In this document: positions 45,457 through 59,383 of the stretch, in pieces
Numbering within the stretch: the stretch's first letter is position 1
Layout of the letters: each line of letters starts with the position of its first letter
DNA from: Mytilisepta virgata
Lineage: Eukaryota > Mollusca > Bivalvia > Mytilida > Mytilidae
Direction: 5' to 3'
Length of the DNA: 64,000 nt
NCBI GenBank assembly: GCA_028015205.1
Contig: CM051521.1
Coordinates: 92,728,513-92,792,512 of the forward strand
Program-made: the position numbers and the translations under genes
The notes under the pieces: model-generated
Seen by the model: the letters and a program-made list of their open reading frames with translations, nothing else
Database searches by the model: none
Told to the model about the DNA's origin: nothing

Positions 45457-47059
45457 TTGAAAAAAACATTGATGAACTAGTTGTTTCAATCGATATTTTA
45501 ATTATCGAATGTGAATGTGGTATGGTAGTGTAGAGTGTAGAGAAGTAGAATTTTTGGTACGTTATAAATTTAATACAAATATTATCAAGAATTATAAAAC
45601 ATCTTCTCTTATAATCGCAGAATCTTAAAAATCAACTTTCCGACTCACCACAACAACGTATACCATAATAGTTTACCAAAAAAGTGAAAAGAAAGATTAG
45701 TTTTTATTTATTAAAAATATCAAAATCTGATGAATATAGATATTAAATTTTGTTTCGACATACTAAAAACTAGCCTTTGGAGATACTGTAAAATTGAAAA
45801 TATTACCTACAAAGGCATGCAGGTTTGGTATTTTATAAAGGAGTAGGGGCGATAAGGGGCCAAATCTGCCCAAATTTTTATGAAAACTTAATCAGCTTCA
45901 AAATAAATTTTCTTTATTTTATTCATTCCTTACATGTATGTAAGTACACTTCCACATTTTACTACTTTTTTCACGTGATGCACACCTGTGACGTCACAAT
46001 CATTACGTATTTTGACGTAAATTAGTGGTTTTCTGTGGAATCGCAGATAAAATCATCAAACTTTCCGAGAATTTCGATGAAAGAAACAACTTCGTATGAA
46101 TATATATTGCTTTTAAAATAAACATAAATAAACTGTTAAAATATCTTGACTGTTGTTTCTTGTGTGCGGACGATATAAAAATTAATAAAATTCACCCGGA
46201 TAGAACTGTGTGAAATTAATGTGGAATAAACAAACACACAGTGATACGCTTTGTATATATGGTTTAAAAATAAATTAACGTTTCTTAAATGCAGGGTGTA
46301 GGGATTAACCGGGGCCCAAATAAAATATATATTTCAATTTATATTATATTAAATATATATATTAGAATATAGATATTATTTATAGGGCATGTGGATCTCA
46401 ACCATTTTCAAGATATTTGAATATTTAAGAAATGGAGGGGGTTGGGATTTCGCCTAAGGGAATGATTTATAAATGTAAATACATGTATATAATTTATTTC
46501 ATCTCAATATGAGTAACAAGAATAGTTATTGTTTATCTGTATTGGTTTTATTGCAACCTCTACTTTCAGTATCAATGACCTTTATCTTTGACCTAATGAC
46601 CCTAAAATCAGTAGTCTTCCTCCCCGCATCTAGGGTCATACACAACCTAACTTTGATCTCCATACAACATATATTTTTGAAATTATCATCTGGAAACCAC
46701 TTGTTTCGGACGGATGGACGAATAGAGGACTAGGGGTAGGGGGCATAAACCATTTAATTTTGCATCACTTCTGGCAAAATACTTAAAACTTCTGAAGATA
46801 CGTACTTGTTGTAGATTAATTTAACTATGAGAAGTCGTAAAATGTTTCTGATTGTGAAATAGTTTCTGATTCCAAATTTATTCGTATTGAATGCAGTTAT
46901 AAGTTTTGAGAGTGTCAGTTAAGTACAGGAATGATTATCAGCTAGATTAGATGCGAATAAAGTGATTTTCTGACAGCATTTAATTTTGACAGTATCAGTA
47001 CTATGAACTCACGTTGACTGTCACAAAAGTTCACAGACGAATCAACAATATTACTTACA

Positions 47060-47150
47060 TTCATTAATGAGTCATAATTGATCGTTAAAGGATAAACCAT
47101 ATTTATTTCCTTTTAATATTTCATTCTGTAAATGTGTAGAGAATGCAGAT
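47060..47150. other. Copy B-specific replacement block
   Basis: Between ATTACTTACAT and GATGATTGTATTC copy B has about 70 more bases than copy A, including GAGTCATAATTGATCG and CCATATTTATTTCC. Copy A has instead ATATATAACAACATTC. It is a small insertion/deletion polymorphism, with no coding role. Confidence 0.8.
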
Positions 47151-48337
47151 GATTGTATTCATCTTAAAAATAAAATTTTACTGTGTTAAATATGTTTGAA
47201 TGGATATTTCATCAACATCTATATTTGTTTCTTTATGTGGTGTTACCATTTGGAGTCAGTTCCTTGAAAAGTAAGATTATTGAAATGTAAATATTATATT
47301 TATACAATAGTTGCTTATATAGAGGGCATTATCATGATATAGTGACTGCCCAAGGGACTGATATTGCATGAAACATTGATAATGGCCGAGCCGCAGGTGG
47401 ATTCTAAAAACTTAAAATTAAAACAAAATTACCATAAATCTCATTATAAACTTTCATATAGAAAACACATCCACCAATGTATTGTACATTTTTTGTACTT
47501 ATCACGTTTTGGTTTCTAACTTTAGTGTGAAATCTGCAAGAGACGATAAATTGAGTCAGAAAATACAGTTGTTGGTCATGGAGTTTAACATCTTTTATTA
47601 TTCCCGTACTTTCGAAGAAAGTTCCAGGATATCGTTGCTCCTCGTTCATTTTTAACTCTTTTTACACAATAGCGTTTCAGATATTTGATTGGAGCAACAG
47701 GTGACTTATTTTTGAAAATTGTAAGTTTGTGGCATAAATTCCTTTCATGTTTAACTTTATGGATTTTTAAAACTTGAGTTCATAATTTTCAAACATACTA
47801 GACATTGAACCCGCGCGAGCGCGGGAAAATAAGCATTTTTTTGTGGTGGCCATATTGACTTTAAAAATTTTTTGCGACCATGGCATTCGTGGAACAGTAA
47901 CTCAATGTGGATGTTGTGGCAGGCTTCCCATAAACTTCCCTGTCAAGTAGGTGGTGTCAACTGATAGTTTCATGTCTATATATGCTGTAGTATTCCAGAA
48001 ATGGATGTTAATGCAAAATTTAACCAAAGTCAATGAAGCGTGAAATGTAGGTCAACGTGACCTAATTGTCATATGGTTGTTCGTTACTACGCGAAGATGT
48101 ATCCACTGATGAAGTAGACTCTATGCCACGTAGAATTACCAAAATGGACCTTAAGGTTCCATCATAGTCAAAATCTATGACGAAAATACAACTACTTAAA
48201 TTGTCAATATGTTTATGTTACAATTAATTCTGAACTGGAACTTGATGAAAAGCTTTCATTAAATACACATTTCATAATGCATTACCTTTTTCATTCAGAA
48301 TAAATATGAAAAAGAATATGAATAAACATTTCCTTAG

Positions 48338-48633
48338 TGACGGATGAATTTTTCAAAAGATGCCGTGAGTTAAGTAGAGCATATTTTTGGAAAATAATTG
48401 TTCCAATTGTTCATTGTCATCATGGGCAGGGCAAGCGAGCCTTAATTTCACAAATAAATCCAACAGACGATAAAAGCATTTTTAATGTGTGGCTGAGTGT
48501 GCTGTCCACGTTCATAAAGATGTCCGAGATAAATTTCGTCATTAATGATAAAGTAGACCATTTGTTAAAAATATTTTTATCTAGAGCTTACAGGGAATTG
48601 TACGGTAGAGCTATATTTAGACAGGTCACATGA
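48338..48633 (+). CDS. Candidate terminal exon, unknown protein (copy B)
   Basis: Counterpart of 5031-5326 with the same acceptor-like ATTTCCTTAG, the same stop and a single Ile to Thr change (INPT in place of INPI). Only one base differs in about 297, which is low but not clearly lower than the surrounding non-coding sequence, so conservation alone does not prove coding. Confidence 0.4.
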
Positions 48634-50175
48634 CAAATAATGTAAAAATGGATAATGGCTGGTTTTATCACTTTGTGCAAAGTAAACATCCGAGCAATCC
48701 AAAAAACAACTAAGTTAGGAATTCCTCTGAATTTTGCCTTACTTCTTCATAATCTTCAAAGTTCATAACCTTTACAGTTAGGAGAAATTGCGTTATTGTA
48801 GAAAAAAAAACAATCTTGAATACATGAAGCGGAAACATCCCACTCGAAGGAGAATGTTTTTAATTTGTTTTATTTTTCTTCTGTAATTTCAAACAAAAAT
48901 ACATTTAAAATATGTGCATAATTGTTTATTTAAATCAATGTGTTAAAATGATGCATTCGAGAACCTTCTAAGCGATATGTTGGGAGAATTCATACCGGAA
49001 AAGTCCATGCAAATTCCATTTGCACATAAACAGAACTGCAGTTTAAAATTTATAAATGCAGATTGTCAAATCCGATAATAACCTTTATAATCTGAACCAT
49101 ACATCGTTTATTTTGAACCACGCGTTTTGCCGCCTATTCGGCTAATTCGTAAATTTAGTATTATAGATGATTGTAAGGTGTTACATTATTTGATACACTT
49201 GCAAGAAGTGTGGGGATACATGTAGCTGTCGATTCTGACTGCCTAGTTTTTACTGTATATGTGTTTTCTGATTTATTTGTTCTACCACTGTCACATTTGA
49301 AAATGTGAGGTTTTAGTACTCCGCAACTTAATTTAACCACACTTCAAAAGCCCTTGTCAGTTATTGTACATTGTGTGTTTCTGCGTGTTGTTTCATTTAT
49401 TTGGAGTGTATTGTTTAAATCATTGTATTTTAGGGTTTCGGCTGAATCTAATCAGATAATAGATTCTTCCAAAATAATCGTTAAAAGAATTTGTATAAAA
49501 TCAAAAATTAAGGACATTAAATTTAATAATTATTTTCGGAACATTTATTTTTTAAATTAATTTCCAACGCTTTAATTCTATAGTCATTAATCATATCAAT
49601 TTCAAGTCTATTGCGTATTTATCTGCTTGATGCCATAGAATAGTTAGATACCGTTCAAGCGATCTTTTGTCTTTTTGTTCGAGTAATTTCAGAATTTAAG
49701 ATTGAAACATTTATTGATAATTATTGATTAACTTAGATTCGATATAGAATTAAAAAAGAAAAAAGAAAATGATGGACTTTTTAAAATTGTAATGACTGTC
49801 AAGGGGCACAAAGTAAATTGGACTGCTGACTATGTAAATGGCAATTCAAAATGATTACTAATGTATCAATGCTTATTAAAATTCATTTTCATTAATTAAC
49901 ATCATCACTGACGACCATTACCATTAGGTATAGAGTCCATTATCATAATCACTATCAAAACTCTTTACCCTTTTTCGTCATTTTGAATATTTTCAATTTG
50001 CTTTTCAAGGCTATGGATATTTAATTTGATTACATGCATTTTCAAACTTATATTCCACTTCAAAATTGTTGTGTCTTTCCTGTTCGAAATCCAATGCAAA
50101 AAGAAAAATATATCAAAGGTACAACAATTGACCTTAAATCCGCGTGATAAATATTTTCTGCAAATATTACTCTAT

Positions 50176-50275
50176 GAAGAGGACAAATATACCTAAGGAG
50201 CAATAAAAAAAAACGTAATCCATTGGACAGACAAACCCGGGAAGACAAATGAACAACCACAAGCACAAAAATAAA
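50176..50275 (-). mobile_element. Truncated retroelement 3' end (copy B)
   Basis: Counterpart of 6886-6985 with one base fewer in the A run. Confidence 0.7.
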
Positions 50276-50391
50276 ATGCGAAAAATGACAGACAAGAAAA
50301 TGTGACGGACAGATAGAGAGATTTAACAGTATCCATGAACTTTCGTCGAAAATAAGGATATAATTATAACAATAATAATAATAAAGAACAA

Positions 50392-50473
50392 ATTACAGTC
50401 TGTGTCAAGTTTTTTTGTAATGAGGTTTTTCGTCATATTCGTAAATATCACCTACCGCGTTGACTGCAGATGA
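50392..50473 (+). repeat. Left arm of the distant inverted repeat (copy B)
   Basis: It pairs with 57553-57627 over about 80 bases from ACAGTCTGTGTCAAG to GCGTTGACTGCAGATG. GTAATGAGGTTTTTC is identical in both arms here, whereas in copy A the two arms differ (GAGG against GAAG). Confidence 0.75.
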
Positions 50474-52153
50474 ACATTTCCTGCTAGAACTCATTTGGTT
50501 GGTTGTGTCTACACATATTTTACAGCACGCCTATGCTGATCAACTGTTTAATCCGACCTTCACCTGTGTCTACGGAAAATTACATGACAGTCCGCCATAT
50601 TGGTTTCTATGAGGATCCCAAATTGTTTACTGATTCGTCACTTTCCGGTAGCACGACAATTTCCGAATATGGAATCGTTATCTTTCCCGCGCTTTATCAG
50701 CCATTATTTAGGAAACGCCCCTTTTTCAGTAAAGGTGAATGAAAAAGGTGGAATATATATAACCTAGCCATATGTACATGTATACAAGTAATTATTTCAG
50801 CATTTTGTTCATATAATGTAATTTTAATTGATATATATTATCATTCTGAGTCCAACTAAAACGAAAAAAGTTATTATGTTTCCGGTTTATGAGGAATTAA
50901 AAAAGGCGAAATTTACGATTTTTACCGATGTCGATTTCTTTAATACGTATGTTTATACACAACACACACCAATGAATTTGTTCTTTTGTATCAAATATAT
51001 TTATTATTTGTGTCATTTGTAGTTGAACTGAAGTATATACCATATTACAAGTTAGCTGGGTTGGTTTCTGATTACGGTCCGCCCGATTTAGGACCATAAC
51101 TGACATAAGAGCTACGATTCCACAACTGAGTTTTGGAGCTGCAAAAACGATGTATAATCAAGAATATTTTAATTTCCAATCGGGCCTGCAAGGGACAAAA
51201 TATCACAATGAGTAAACAAGATGAACAAAAAATTCATACACATTTAGGTTACAGCAATCAAATAAATAGATTTATAGCAAGATAACTAAACAAGAGCTAC
51301 ATCAGACCACTTTCATGACTTAAATAGGGGAAAAAATGAATACATTTTCTCTAATGTTCATTACACTTACAGAGACACAAAATTTGAAGTACATGTTTAT
51401 ATCTACATGGTCGTCTCTTTAGCAGTTTAGGATAATTAGTTTTAATTGATCAGATTTCAAAGCTGTAGCGATCGCACCCCCCCCCCCCCCCGCCCATATA
51501 ATATCTTTGTCTTATTTTACGATTTAGGGTACATTTTAATGTTGTTTATAGAACTGTTTTGCATAAGAAGGCGTGTATCCTTCTGAATCTACCAAAATCC
51601 CTCCGAATTAACTAGGACCACATTAAAAAAATCCTGGCCACTGCACTGAAGGTTATATAACTATGTCATGTGTTTAATTCCAAAGTCAATTTACCTGACT
51701 GGATACATCATAAGCACCATTTTGTTGGAACATGTCCATCTGCTTCTTGTTTAATTTAGATTCTTAAATTTTCATCTTATAGATGAATAAATTATTGGAA
51801 ATGGCTGTGTATGGCACAATTAAGTGCTGTGATTGTATTAAATGAAGATTAAAAATTAAATGATTAAAATTGGTTTGATTGTAGATATACAAAATAATAA
51901 TAATTTATAAGTTTATATAAATAGTCCGTTCATAGACTTGGAATTCAGAATTTGGAAGTATACTCATTATATTTGGTATGCAGATGTATATTGTTGATCC
52001 GGTGTGTCATGTGTCATCAATTCATGACCAATATTCGATCTTGAATTTAGAACTTGGATCCAAATATTTAAATTTTGTTGCAAAATGCTTATTGGGATCA
52101 TAACTTTTTTGTTCTTTTTGATAGACTTGTGAAATTTGGTACAAAGATATATA

Positions 52154-52352
52154 TAAGGGTCTCCGGCTGTGTGGTCTAGCTAGTTCAACTAATAATGCTT
52201 CCTGGTGTATCAACACTGGGGTTGGGAGTGCAATTCTCCCCATAAGGTGTGCTTGACTCCAATTTTAATTGACAAGAATTGTCAGTCTAATAGGTTAAAA
52301 GGTGATGGTCATTTTTTGGCACTCGTTTACTTCACCTATAGAAACATGTAAT
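52154..52352 (+). repeat. Diverged SINE-like repeat (copy B)
   Basis: Same as 8856-9056, with decayed tRNA-like head and body word GACTCCAATTTTAATTGACA. Confidence 0.6.
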
Positions 52353-52380
52353 TGTCTAATCGTGCTGAAAGTGGCACCCA

Positions 52381-53602
52381 GGGGTCAGGTTTTCGAAGAT
52401 GTCTTATGACTACGACATACCGTAAGATGGTCTTACGACGTGTCGCAGTCATAAAACGTGAAAGAGTCGCAACTTGTGACATGTCACAAAATTTGTCACA
52501 AAGTTACGACACCAAAGAAGGTGTCGAAAGATGGTCTTATAATGATCGTATATGTATAGAAGGACGAATAATTCGTTAAGCGGGAATTTGAATATTTGAA
52601 CCCTAGGTATTTCTTATTCATATTAAAATATAGTAGACCGATAAACTTTTACAATGGTTTTATTGATCCATGTTAATAGATTGTCACATTCCATAATTGA
52701 TTTACATGTACATGCATTTTACACAGTACAGTAAACGTATATGCATTAATCATTTTTAAAAGCCTAATAAAATTAAAATTAATGAAACGTTATTTTTTAT
52801 TTATTTTTTACTTCTTTTAGTTACATGTACTTTTTTAAAATTAAATTGCATACTTTGTTAAATCATTTAAAATGTCATTACTGACTTGCGATGGTCCTCG
52901 CGATGGTCATACGATCGTCGTAACTATGATTTTCTCACATTTCTATGTGTTTGGGACAGTCATATTCCGTGTGAGACACCGGTGTGAGATTCATGCATCT
53001 CACATCACATGACCTACCTTGACGTAACAATGCAAAAAAACATCACGTCACAATGCTAGAACGTCAGAAAACACACAACTTCGCAAAAATGGTACGAAAA
53101 CGTCGAAATTAACATCGCTTCAATTTGAAAATCCCTGAAGATCAACCTAAAAGATATCTTTTTAAAGTTTTGTACCTTTGGTACAAAACCAAAACTCATA
53201 CGATCTTTTCAAATATGTAACTTATTTTGCACTAGGTTGTCTAGTTTAATAGAGCGCATTTAAGTGTCATGGCGGCCATGTTTATTTATTTAAATATTCG
53301 ACAGAGAAATGGGAGAAAAATAATCAGTCATGGTAAAAGATGTGAGACTGGACAATTCCACCCTCGGGTTCACATTTTCTATCATCAGAAACTCGGCAAG
53401 CCTCGTTTCTGACTGGAAAATGTGAACACTCGGGTGGAATTGACCCATCTCACATCTTAGACCATGACTAATTATTATAGTCTTACGATAGGTTTGTTTT
53501 ACATCATACGATAGGTCGTAAGACCATCATAACTTAGTCGCAAGTAATGTCATAAGATATGTCTTACGATCAATCTTACGATACTTTTGAAAACCTGGCC
53601 CC
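52381..53602. mobile_element. Fold-back DNA element (copy B)
   Basis: Counterpart of 9083-10304. The nested hairpin is at about 53319-53477; one arm-end base differs (GACTAATTATT against GACTGATTATT), slightly weakening the stem. Confidence 0.7.
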
Positions 53603-55949
53603 AGAACTTCATGAATGCCTATGACATGGCACTTATCTCATCTCTGTTTTGCAAGGGATGCATGTTGATTTTTTCGTTTGTTTTATGTGTAAAATTTTGA
53701 TTTTGACCATTTTGTTCAACTTTATTATTGTGTGTTTTTGCAATTTAGCTTTATCATGTTTATAGCCTTAAGAAATACTTCTTCAAATCATTGAATGAAA
53801 ATATTTGAAAGACATATAAGTATAAATTATTTGAAAAATCAATGAAAACACTGCAAGAATATATTCTGAAATTTTTATTAAATCTTGAATCAATAGTCAT
53901 GAAATAACAGGTATCAGTATATATATGCCGTATATTTATCTATTAAATTTATGAAAAAATAGGATGACCAATATAATTATAAACAGAACCAATAACAATT
54001 GAACAAATTCACATGTGACATTGAATATTCGAAGTAAAATGATATACAGCATATATATGCTTCACAAAAATTTGACCATTGCATGAGTTTTCAAGAACTT
54101 CTTTTTTGCCCAAGTGAGCTTTTGCTATCACTTTGCATCCGTCGCCCCCTGTTTACTTTGCACATTTCGATATTTTTCTCTAAAACCGCATGGCCAATTG
54201 AAATCAAACTTCTTGTGGATATTAATTGGATGATCCTCTAAAAAAATTATGTTTTTGGTTCTCATCCAACTTCAACATGGCTGCCAAAATAGAATTTTCC
54301 CTTGTTTTTTTAGATTGTTCTTTGGACACCATATTCTTAATCCCAAAAATACAATAAAAGATATAAGTCACTGAACTTGTTTTCCAGCTTCAAACAGAGT
54401 AAAATTCTGTCATTATTTCGTATTTATTATATATAGGTATTAACCATGATATTGGGGAAATGAGTAATTTAATTAAAACTAACCACTATTACAGAATTTT
54501 GAAAGGACTTTTAGATAAAAGAATGTGAGTAAAATACTTCAAGGAAAATAAAGTATAATTCATGTTTTTCCATATGTGAATTCATTTTCAATGGCAACAT
54601 AAAATATCTATAAAACTATGTATTTTGTATGACCTCAATAATTTGTACCTGTATAAGGGACCTGGAGAAATTTATCAGTGGATTAGGATTGGTACAAAAA
54701 GCCATGGGAAAAGCACTGTTTGGGTTACTCTATTTTATGGGACATCTATTGGTTACTCTATTTCATGGGACATCTATTTTTCTTATTCTTACAGCACATG
54801 AGACATAAACAATTCATTACCATATTCTTACAGATTTGCATAAAACAATTTTCTTTGAAGCACATATTGTACCTTACTGCCTATGAAAAATTAACACTTT
54901 TGGAATTACTGTATTTTTGTCATATATTAAAAGTTTTTTCCCCACATTTTCAATTATTTAATCAATATGGTATCTTGTATGGTATAAGTACATAATATAA
55001 GCAAGGTTTTCAACAAATTATATGAGTAACCATAGAAATTTCTAAATATTCAGATAAATTTAATACTTGGCAGATTATGTGTATGAAATGCTCTGTTTTG
55101 TCAACACCTGAAGGATACATTTGTAATTATTTTCAATTCTTTTATCTAAACTGAATGATATCTTGTATCAAATTTTCTCATAAAATGTTTTCTCTACAGC
55201 AAAAATTATATCTTACTGTCTATGAAACATTAAAATTATAGAAATATGATTTTTTTTACCTTTGATTTAATGTATTTTTTATTATGTAACTGCTATAAAT
55301 TTGTAAAATATGAAAAATTTGATGGGACATATACTTTTTTTTTGAAATTTATAATGGGATGTATTCTTTTGTTTTAATTTATACAGTGGGATGAAGACTT
55401 TTTCAAATTCAAACAGTAAAACTAATTTCCACTGATCCCAATCCCCTGATAAATTTTGCCTGATCCCTAATGTTATGGAATAATCGTCATCGTATGTCTG
55501 TGCAAAACCAGTTTGTAACTTGAATTTTTTTTGTTGGTACTGTATGAAACGTTTCTTTTGTGCCCTACTTGCGAAAGGTATTGAATTAACTCTTATGACT
55601 TCAGAGATACACGTGTATGGGGACAAATAGGGGGAATTTTGAATTCAGTTTTTCGACCAAATGAGCACAACTCGTGCATCAAAATTATTACCAAAGAATT
55701 ATATTTCAATATAATTTATTAGAAAGAAAGTTGTAGTGTGTATTTTTATGAAAATGTATGTAACTATGCAGTAATTGCCAGTTGAGCAGAGTGATACAGT
55801 TTAGTTGGAACTGCAAGTAATATTGATCAGCTGATTATAGTAACTCATATGCATTATGTCTAAAAAAGGTACATTCCTAAAATTTGGCCTTTACCAACAC
55901 CTTGCATTAATTCCTTAGTTTATGATGGATTTACATTAAAAGATAAAGA

Positions 55950-56220
55950 GGGCAACCATTTGATTTGGGGGGGAGGGCAGGATTAGATTGTTTGATCCTA
56001 GAATATTGAATTGGGGATGTGTCAAAGATCCTGCCAATTTTGTCTTCATAATTTTGGTCTTGGATTTCTTTTTGTTACTATTTCAGCCTAAATTCTTTTT
56101 TAAATTCCCTGACTGATACAGGTCTTGCATTTTTTTTTCACATCTAAAGTGATCCTGTCTTTTTAATTTGTCAAACTCCACCACCCCCCCCCCCCCTAAA
56201 AGCAAATGGTTGCTCCCTAA
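55950..56220. mobile_element. Imperfect inverted-repeat element (copy B)
   Basis: Counterpart of 12648-12922. The left G tract is shorter and the right C tract longer than in copy A. Confidence 0.65.
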
Positions 56221-57417
56221 TATTTGAATTCACAGTGACTCATTTTTATCTACAATGTTGCTATTTGCTGTTCTTATAGGTGAAACATAGATTGTACCTT
56301 TGTAAGTTTTTCTTAATATCTGTTTGTTTTTAATTCAATATCATGATTCCAGAAATGTACAGTTGATTTAGCCAAGACTACAGTAGAGGTATAGGGATGC
56401 AAGGGATTGGTAATAAGGCTCTGGGTTCAGATGCCCAAAAGTCTCCCCCTATACCTAGACCCGTAAAATGAATTGTGTTGACTTTTGTTTGCTTCATAGT
56501 GTAAAATATCCTTTATAATCATGTTAATTTTTTTTAATGATTGTTTCAGAAAATTTAACTGATCTAGCCCCAAAATATAAGATTAAGGAACAAGAAACCC
56601 CAAAAAATAAACAAAATTCTGGCATATAGAGTGACGATAAGGTCTGCATATACTTGAGATTTTACTCATCTCATTTAATTTAATTAAAAACTTTCAAAAT
56701 TGCAAGTTATCCTTTTAACCCCCCCCCCCCCCCCAAAAAAAAATACATGACAAAAGGGTTTTTCAAATTAAAGTTTAGGGTTACTGTAGGATCAAAGCTA
56801 AAACAAAGGTTTTTTTCAAATTAAATGATTCCAGGATTCTAGGTTTAGGGTTACTGTAGAGTGTAGGATCAAAGATGTAAATGGTTTTATCTGTATCAAC
56901 TTATTAGTAATTGAATGAAGCACATTGTCGTTGTTGTGTGTTGTGATAAAAACATTCTTTGTTTCATTTCAACTTTGTATACCTGTACAGTTTTCAAATT
57001 TTTTCCTCATGATATAGTTATAACATAAGCACTTGTATAAATGTTAATAAAAGTCGTCTGCTGTATTACGTATATTGTCTTCAGTCTCTTGTTTTATCCA
57101 ATGGGTAAGAAATGGTCAGAGATTTCTGAATGCATGATTTTACAGTACCAGGTAGATCAGCTAATGTAAGAAATCTGTTTCAGTATCGTTTTCTACATCA
57201 CAAAACTAACAAATCATATTTTCATTACCTTTCAAGGGTTGTTAAAGCTGTTTGGAACTTCTAATCATTGTCAGAAAATTGCCGGTTGGTACATGTGGTA
57301 TTGTTACATTTTCACTCTTCTTTCATTGACCGCTCTCGGGATATTCCGAAAAAATCGAAGATGTAAAAAACAATAAGCTGACGTGCTTGCTCCCTAGAAA
57401 CAACTTCCTGTAAAAAC

Positions 57418-57501
57418 ATGTCGGAAATTAACCTTGGAAAGCTCCGTAGGCGACGAATGAAGTGGCCATACGACCAAGAGAAAGATAGTAGGGAGGAATA
57501 A
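57418..57501 (+). CDS. Possible 27-residue ORF (copy B)
   Basis: Counterpart of 14131-14214 with one synonymous GAA/GAG difference. Too short to support by itself. Confidence 0.18.
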   Translation: MSEINLGKLRRRRMKWPYDQEKDSREE

Positions 57502-57552
57502 ATGTTGCAGTTAGGCGCAACCAAACGTTTTTTAGGAGAAAGTGTCCATCTG

Positions 57553-57627
57553 CAGTCAACGCGGTAGGTGATATTTACGAATATGACGAAAAACCTCATT
57601 ACTAAAAACTTGACACAGACTGTAGAT
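57553..57627 (-). repeat. Right arm of the distant inverted repeat (copy B)
   Basis: Reverse complement of 50392-50473, including CATCTGCAGTCAACGCGGTA. Confidence 0.7.
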
Positions 57628-57816
57628 TTACTTACCATTAGTTAGAATTTTTTTGGCTTTTTGTAAATCAAAATGCAGAAATAGATTCAGACATAAACAA
57701 ACAGAATTGTGAATTTTCTAGTACTTGTAATGGAACGCCATCTAGGTCTCTTTCTGAAAATTTAAAATGACGTCACATTCCAGCATGGGATTTTAAGTTA
57801 TACCATGGTTAGTAAT

Positions 57817-58137
57817 CAAACGTTAAATAATTATGTTAATTTAACATGGTTAAAATGTTATCAATTAACGTTTTTCAATAACTTTATTTAGACGTTGTAC
57901 TATGGTATAAATTTTACGTTATAAATTCGTTCAAATAAAAACGTTAATAGAATAACGTTACCTTTACGTGAGTACAACGTTACAAATGTGACGTAATAAT
58001 CATAACGTGAAACCAACGTTATTAGAAAACATAAAAAATAACGTTAAAGGTAGGGTACTAAATAACGTTTATTTGTAACATTATATAATGTAATCAATTA
58101 ACGTTTTCAAATAACGTTATTTTGACGTTTTACTATG
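57817..58137. repeat. AACGTT-rich block, part left of the insertion (copy B)
   Basis: It corresponds to 14531-14868 of copy A. It ends at ...TTTTACTATG, after which copy A continues GTATAAATTTT and copy B jumps into the insertion. Confidence 0.85.
58083..58137 (+). repeat. Target duplication, left copy (55 bp)
   Basis: It starts ATATAATGTAATCAATTAAC and ends TTTTGACGTTTTACTATG. It is repeated at 61051-61106 with one extra A and is single in copy A at about 14798-14853. The length is far outside the 2-11 bp made by ordinary DNA transposases or integrases. Confidence 0.85.
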
Positions 58138-59236
58138 TGGAAGGTCCTCTGGTGCCTTGAAAGGCCTGGTTCTGAAACCTTGAGGGGCGAAAATTAGAAC
58201 GTGGAGGTGGAAACCTTGTAGGACTATACATGTTGTTTGCAATTGCCCCCATTTGATTTTGATTATAACAACACTTAGTTGCTGGATGTGTCAAATTGCA
58301 AACATAACACCTATGATTATACACACAAGGTAAGTAACAATAATTTCCTGTATGATAACGTATACAATATCCCATAGGTACATGCATTTGTGGACTAAAA
58401 TTTTTACCACCCGTAGTATTTGTTAAAGAATTAGCATCTTCCTGATTGACCAACATATGTGTTAACCAAAGGTGATGGTGCATGCTACCCCACGACATTT
58501 GTAACTGCAGTTTGGATTGTCTAAATTCCATGTCATATTGGTACCAATTGCCCTTTCGTCTTGCCATGTTCCGAACGATATCCATATATTTGAGCATATC
58601 CTGACCAACATCTTTAAATTTCTCAATGTATATGGACATATAAATGGAAAAAGCTGAAATCCATTGATCAATGGTCTTAATTTGTCTAGTAGATTCCTGA
58701 ACAGCTAGACATGGCTGGTCCCCATCCCTGACTACCACAGTTGAAAGTTTTTTGGAATACTTGGACAACAATTGCCCTAAATCGACATAATCATTTGACC
58801 ATATCTTGTTCTTCAAAATATCATTAATAGTGGAACCCAATGGTAACGAGTCTTGATAATTCTGACCAACCGTCGAAGTTCTGACTGCGACTGCTGAACT
58901 GGTTGGAGGCAAATTGGTACTGGAACTTGAAGAAACTGTTGAATTATTAAAATAGAACACACCTTGAGATGCATGAGATGGTCCACTGTCCAGTAAATTT
59001 TGTGATGAAGTTGGTGTAATTGTCGATTCCTCCCCATTTTGATTGTTGATATTAGATAATTTTTGGTTTACTTCATGAAGTGACTGTTGGATTGAATTGA
59101 AAGATTGTTCCAGAGCCAAAACCTTTTCTTGTAGGGAATTTCCTTCTGTATCTGTATTTTGTGTGATCGTCCTTGTCCTTTTTCTTGTCTGGATACGCGC
59201 CGACCTCCTCTCCCGATTGGGACGAGAAGGCGGCAT
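58133..59236 (-). CDS. Gag-like protein with CCCH finger and zinc knuckle
   Basis: 367 residues from ATG at 59236 (MPPSRPNRERRSARIQTRKR, a basic start). A frame extension upstream uses only a TTG and is rejected. A coiled-coil-like stretch at about 35-63 (LQEKVLALEQSFNSIQQSL) is followed by a Ser/Thr-rich linker. A helical block with IDQWISAFSIYMSIY ... YDMEFRQ ... LWLTHM (about 188-260) fits a capsid-like domain. Next comes a CCCH finger C291-x8-C300-x3-C304-x3-H308, then a knuckle C310-x2-C313-x3-H317-x4-C322. The tail is Arg/Pro/Phe/Gln-rich. The final ACA and TAG codons lie at least partly in the flanking target duplication, so the natural C-terminus may be lost. It would bind element RNA and assemble particles (inference). 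Confidence 0.75.
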   Translation of the reverse strand: MPPSRPNRERRSARIQTRKRTRTITQNTDTEGNSLQEKVLALEQSFNSIQQSLHEVNQKLSNINNQNGEESTITPTSSQNLLDSGPSHASQGVFYFNNSTVSSSSSTNLPPTSSAVAVRTSTVGQNYQDSLPLGSTINDILKNKIWSNDYVDLGQLLSKYSKKLSTVVVRDGDQPCLAVQESTRQIKTIDQWISAFSIYMSIYIEKFKDVGQDMLKYMDIVRNMARRKGNWYQYDMEFRQSKLQLQMSWGSMHHHLWLTHMLVNQEDANSLTNTTGGKNFSPQMHVPMGYCIRYHTGNYCYLPCVYNHRCYVCNLTHPATKCCYNQNQMGAIANNMYSPTRFPPPRSNFRPSRFQNQAFQGTRGPST

Positions 59237-59339
59237 GCTGAAATTAAAATTGGACAAATAAATAGAGGATTAGTAAGACATCCATCAAAAAGGGAACAAT
59301 ACCTGTACACCACTTTTTTGCACACACTATAGACATATA

Positions 59340-59351
59340 TTTGTTTTTTTT

Positions 59352-59383
<32 letters not shown>

